Assembly: GCA_950071955.1 (NCBI GenBank)
Contig: CATMOC010000180.1
Coordinates: 1 to 7,262, forward strand
DNA length: 7,262 nucleotides
Reading direction: 5' to 3'
Source of the DNA: an uncultured Mesorhizobium sp.
GTDB lineage: Bacteria > Pseudomonadota > Alphaproteobacteria > Rhizobiales > Rhizobiaceae
Position 1 is the first letter of the stretch; the number at the start of each line of letters is the position of its first letter. The notes below the pieces were generated by a model that searched no databases, was not told the DNA's origin, and saw only the letters and a program-made list of their open reading frames with translations. Shown here piece after piece: positions 5,628 to 7,262 of the stretch. The position numbers and the translations under genes are program-made.

Positions 5628-6881
5628 ATGACGTCCCGATGGAAATGGCTGCTCGGACTGCTGACGCGGCGCCTCTGGTTCCGCGCCACGCTGATTTCCC
5701 TGCTTGCCGTGGCTTCCGCGCTGATCTCGATCGTCGTCGCCCCGTTCCTGCCGGAGGGATTGTCCGCCAAGATCGGCGCGGACGCAGTCGACAGCATTCT
5801 CACGATCATCGCTTCCAGCATGCTGGCGGTGACGACGTTCTCCCTGAGCACGACAGTGGCCGCATACAGCGCCGCCACCTCGCACGTCACGCCGCGGGCG
5901 ACCAAGCTTTTGATCGAGGACGCGACGACGCAGAACGTGCTGGCGACCTTCGTCGGGTCCTTCCTGTTCAGCCTCGTGGCGATCATCACGCTCTCCATGG
6001 GTGCCTATGGTGAGCGGGGCAGGGTTGTCCTGTTCGTGGTCACCATCGCGGTCGTCCTCCTGATCGTGGTCACGCTGCTGCGTTGGATCGACTACCTGCT
6101 GCGCCTGGGACGGGTGGGCGAGACGACCGAGCAGGTGGAGAAGGCGGCCGAGCGCGCCTTCGCCTCGCGACTGGAGAATCCCTATCTGGGGGGAACGCCC
6201 CTCATGCAGCACAATTCGATCCCCGTCGGGGCGGTGCCCGTGCTGCCGGTCAATGTGGGATATGTCCAGAATGTCGATGTCGCCGCCATTTCGGCGATTG
6301 CGGAGCGATGCGAGGGCGAAGTCTTCCTGACCGCCATTCCCGGCACCCTGGTCGATTTCAACCGCCCGCTGGCATGGTGCGCATGTTTCGGGGAGGAGGT
6401 GCCGATCGAGGATCTGCAACAGGCCTTCACCGTTGCGAACGAGCGCACCTATGATCAGGACCCGCGCTTCGGGTTGAGCGTGCTTGCGGAGATCGCGTCG
6501 CGTGCCCTTTCCCCGGCGATGAACGATCCCGGCACGGCGATCGACGTGATCGGACGCTCTGTCAGGCTTCTGTCGACATGGGCTGCCGATCGCGACACGG
6601 CCGAGATACGCCATCCCCGGGTGAAGGTTCCGGAAATCAGCCCGGGCGAACTGCTCGACGACATCTATCATCCCATCGCCCGCGACGGCGCGACCATGGC
6701 GGAGGTGCACGTGCGCCTTCAGAAGGCCCTGCTCTCGCTCGCCAGAATGGGCGAGCCGCGATTCAGGACGGAAGCCGTCAGGCACTCCAGGCTGGCGATG
6801 AAGAGAGCGGAACTCGCCATGACTTTCCAGCCGGACGTGGATCGCGTGCGGCAGGCGGCGCAACCCTTCGAGACCCTGTGA
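5628..6881 (+). CDS. DUF2254 domain membrane protein
   Basis: The 417-residue product has about four membrane helices in its N-terminal third (near 18-42, 57-78, 103-126 and 132-155), then a large soluble domain. The hallmark conserved stretch YDQDPRFGLSVLAEIASRAL, followed by SPAMNDPGTAIDVI, is at about 275-308. LVDFNRPLAWC near 241-251 and the VQNVDVAAISAIAE segment at 213-226 also fit the family. Length is normal for DUF2254, and the family has no assigned biochemical function. Two ATG codons sit side by side: 5625 leaves only one base after the GGAGG at 5619-5623, while 5628 leaves four, so 5628 is preferred. The gene follows PAP2 after 57 bases without an obvious terminator, so one transcript is likely. 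The cyclase-like gene starts 113 bases after its stop. Confidence 0.93.
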   Translation: MTSRWKWLLGLLTRRLWFRATLISLLAVASALISIVVAPFLPEGLSAKIGADAVDSILTIIASSMLAVTTFSLSTTVAAYSAATSHVTPRATKLLIEDATTQNVLATFVGSFLFSLVAIITLSMGAYGERGRVVLFVVTIAVVLLIVVTLLRWIDYLLRLGRVGETTEQVEKAAERAFASRLENPYLGGTPLMQHNSIPVGAVPVLPVNVGYVQNVDVAAISAIAERCEGEVFLTAIPGTLVDFNRPLAWCACFGEEVPIEDLQQAFTVANERTYDQDPRFGLSVLAEIASRALSPAMNDPGTAIDVIGRSVRLLSTWAADRDTAEIRHPRVKVPEISPGELLDDIYHPIARDGATMAEVHVRLQKALLSLARMGEPRFRTEAVRHSRLAMKRAELAMTFQPDVDRVRQAAQPFETL

Positions 6882-6994
6882 CGGCCGGACGGCCGGAGCC
6901 GGGATCGCGCAGAAAATGCTTGCCAGGCGGGACTTCGCGGGCTCCTCTGGTGTCGTAGGCGAAAACGCGGTCCGGCACAAAGAGGGATCGTCGA
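6882..6994. other. Intergenic gap after the DUF2254 gene
   Basis: This 113-base gap begins with two tandem copies of CGGCCGGA (6882-6897), directly after the DUF2254 stop. They can fold only into short GC stems and no T-run follows, so termination here is uncertain. No clear promoter is seen. The end of the gap carries the ribosome site GAGGG (6982-6986) of the next gene. Confidence 0.4.
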
Positions 6995-7262
6995 GTGCAG
7001 GATCTTTCTCTTCGGGAAGTGAACGACTGGGTCACGCAGGCCGGCCTGAACGGAACGAGCGAACCTGAGCTCCTTGCCGGGTTCTGCCAGCGTCTCGGCG
7101 CCGCCGGCGTGCCCGTCGCGCGGGCGAACGTCGCGATGGAAACGCTTCACCCTGTGCACGAGGGCCGGCTGTTCTTCTGGGATCCCGAGGCACCGGCGGG
7201 CGGCGAGGTGATCGAGGTCAGCCACGTCGAAGACAGGGGAGCGCTTCACGGGCAATGGCTGC
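6995..7262 (+). CDS. Probable class III adenylate/guanylate cyclase, N-terminal part (3' end outside the window)
   Basis: An uninterrupted frame of 89 codons runs from GTG at 6995 to the right edge. GAGGG eight bases upstream supports the GTG start, and an in-frame TAG at 6956 with no ATG in between limits any longer form. The visible protein begins VQDLSLREVNDWVTQAGLNG. It contains ELLAGFCQRLGAAGVPVARA (about 25-44), then METLHPVHEGRLFFWDPEAP (about 48-67). The arrangement of a short helical region, GFCxRL-x-AAGxPVARA and a TLHP-x3-GR-x-FFW block resembles the N-terminal region that precedes the catalytic domain in many rhizobial adenylate/guanylate cyclases. The catalytic domain itself is not visible, so the assignment rests on this N-terminal resemblance alone. 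Catalysis of cAMP or cGMP formation is therefore inferred. An alternative GTG at 7019 would remove eight residues. Confidence 0.65.
   Translation, partial: MQDLSLREVNDWVTQAGLNGTSEPELLAGFCQRLGAAGVPVARANVAMETLHPVHEGRLFFWDPEAPAGGEVIEVSHVEDRGALHGQWL

Noticed and set aside
6882..6897. Tandem CGGCCGGA repeat as an intrinsic terminator
   Set aside because: Loops would be only two to four bases and no T-run follows. It is recorded as a minor repeat only.
5295..6980. Minus-strand open frame of 561 codons antisense to PAP2 and DUF2254
   Set aside because: It overlaps two recognisable family genes on the plus strand. Its translation is rich in Arg, His, Asp and Gln without hydrophobic order, as expected of antisense frames in GC-rich DNA.
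6719..7255. Minus-strand frame of 178 codons antisense to the DUF2254 end and the cyclase start
   Set aside because: The plus-strand frames explain both ends by family resemblance and ribosome sites; this frame shows no motifs.

Overview
The window reads as GC-rich chromosomal DNA of an alphaproteobacterium, most likely Hyphomicrobiales (Rhizobiales) of the Mesorhizobium/Phyllobacteriaceae type. This rests on the ChoV-type choline transporter ATPase, the codon use, and the set of DUF4342, DUF2254, PAP2 and cyclase-like genes. It is inferred from family resemblance, because no database search was possible. I see no tRNA, rRNA, insertion sequence, CRISPR array or phage gene.

Layout. (1) 1-844, plus: 3' part of a choline ABC transporter ATPase gene (choV), cut by the left edge. 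(2) 845-1000: a 156-base gap whose right half holds a strong hairpin and overlapping alternative pairings just ahead of the fhs ribosome site. (3) 1001-2680, plus: complete fhs, formate-tetrahydrofolate ligase. (4) 2692-3993 and 4004-4213, minus, convergent with fhs: a tightly coupled pair. The upstream gene encodes a small exported Cys/Pro/Gly-rich peptide and the downstream gene a four-helix membrane protein with a large cysteine-containing periplasmic loop. Neither has a function I recognise. (5) 4350-4667, minus: a small DUF4342 membrane protein. (6) 4803-5570 and 5628-6881, plus: a PAP2-family phosphatase that starts with TTG, then a DUF2254 membrane protein, probably one transcript. (7) 6995-7262, plus: the start of a further gene, opening with GTG and running off the right edge. 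Its N-terminus resembles the region in front of the catalytic domain of class III adenylate/guanylate cyclases.

How the parts may work together. Choline uptake and fhs can be linked through one-carbon metabolism: choline is oxidised to glycine betaine, whose demethylation releases one-carbon units that enter or leave the tetrahydrofolate pool. The link is only inferred from adjacency. The middle and right parts are mostly envelope proteins (DUF4342, PAP2, DUF2254 and the unknown pair). The most promising undescribed element is the peptide plus membrane protein pair at 2692-4213. The second is the fhs leader at 942-987.
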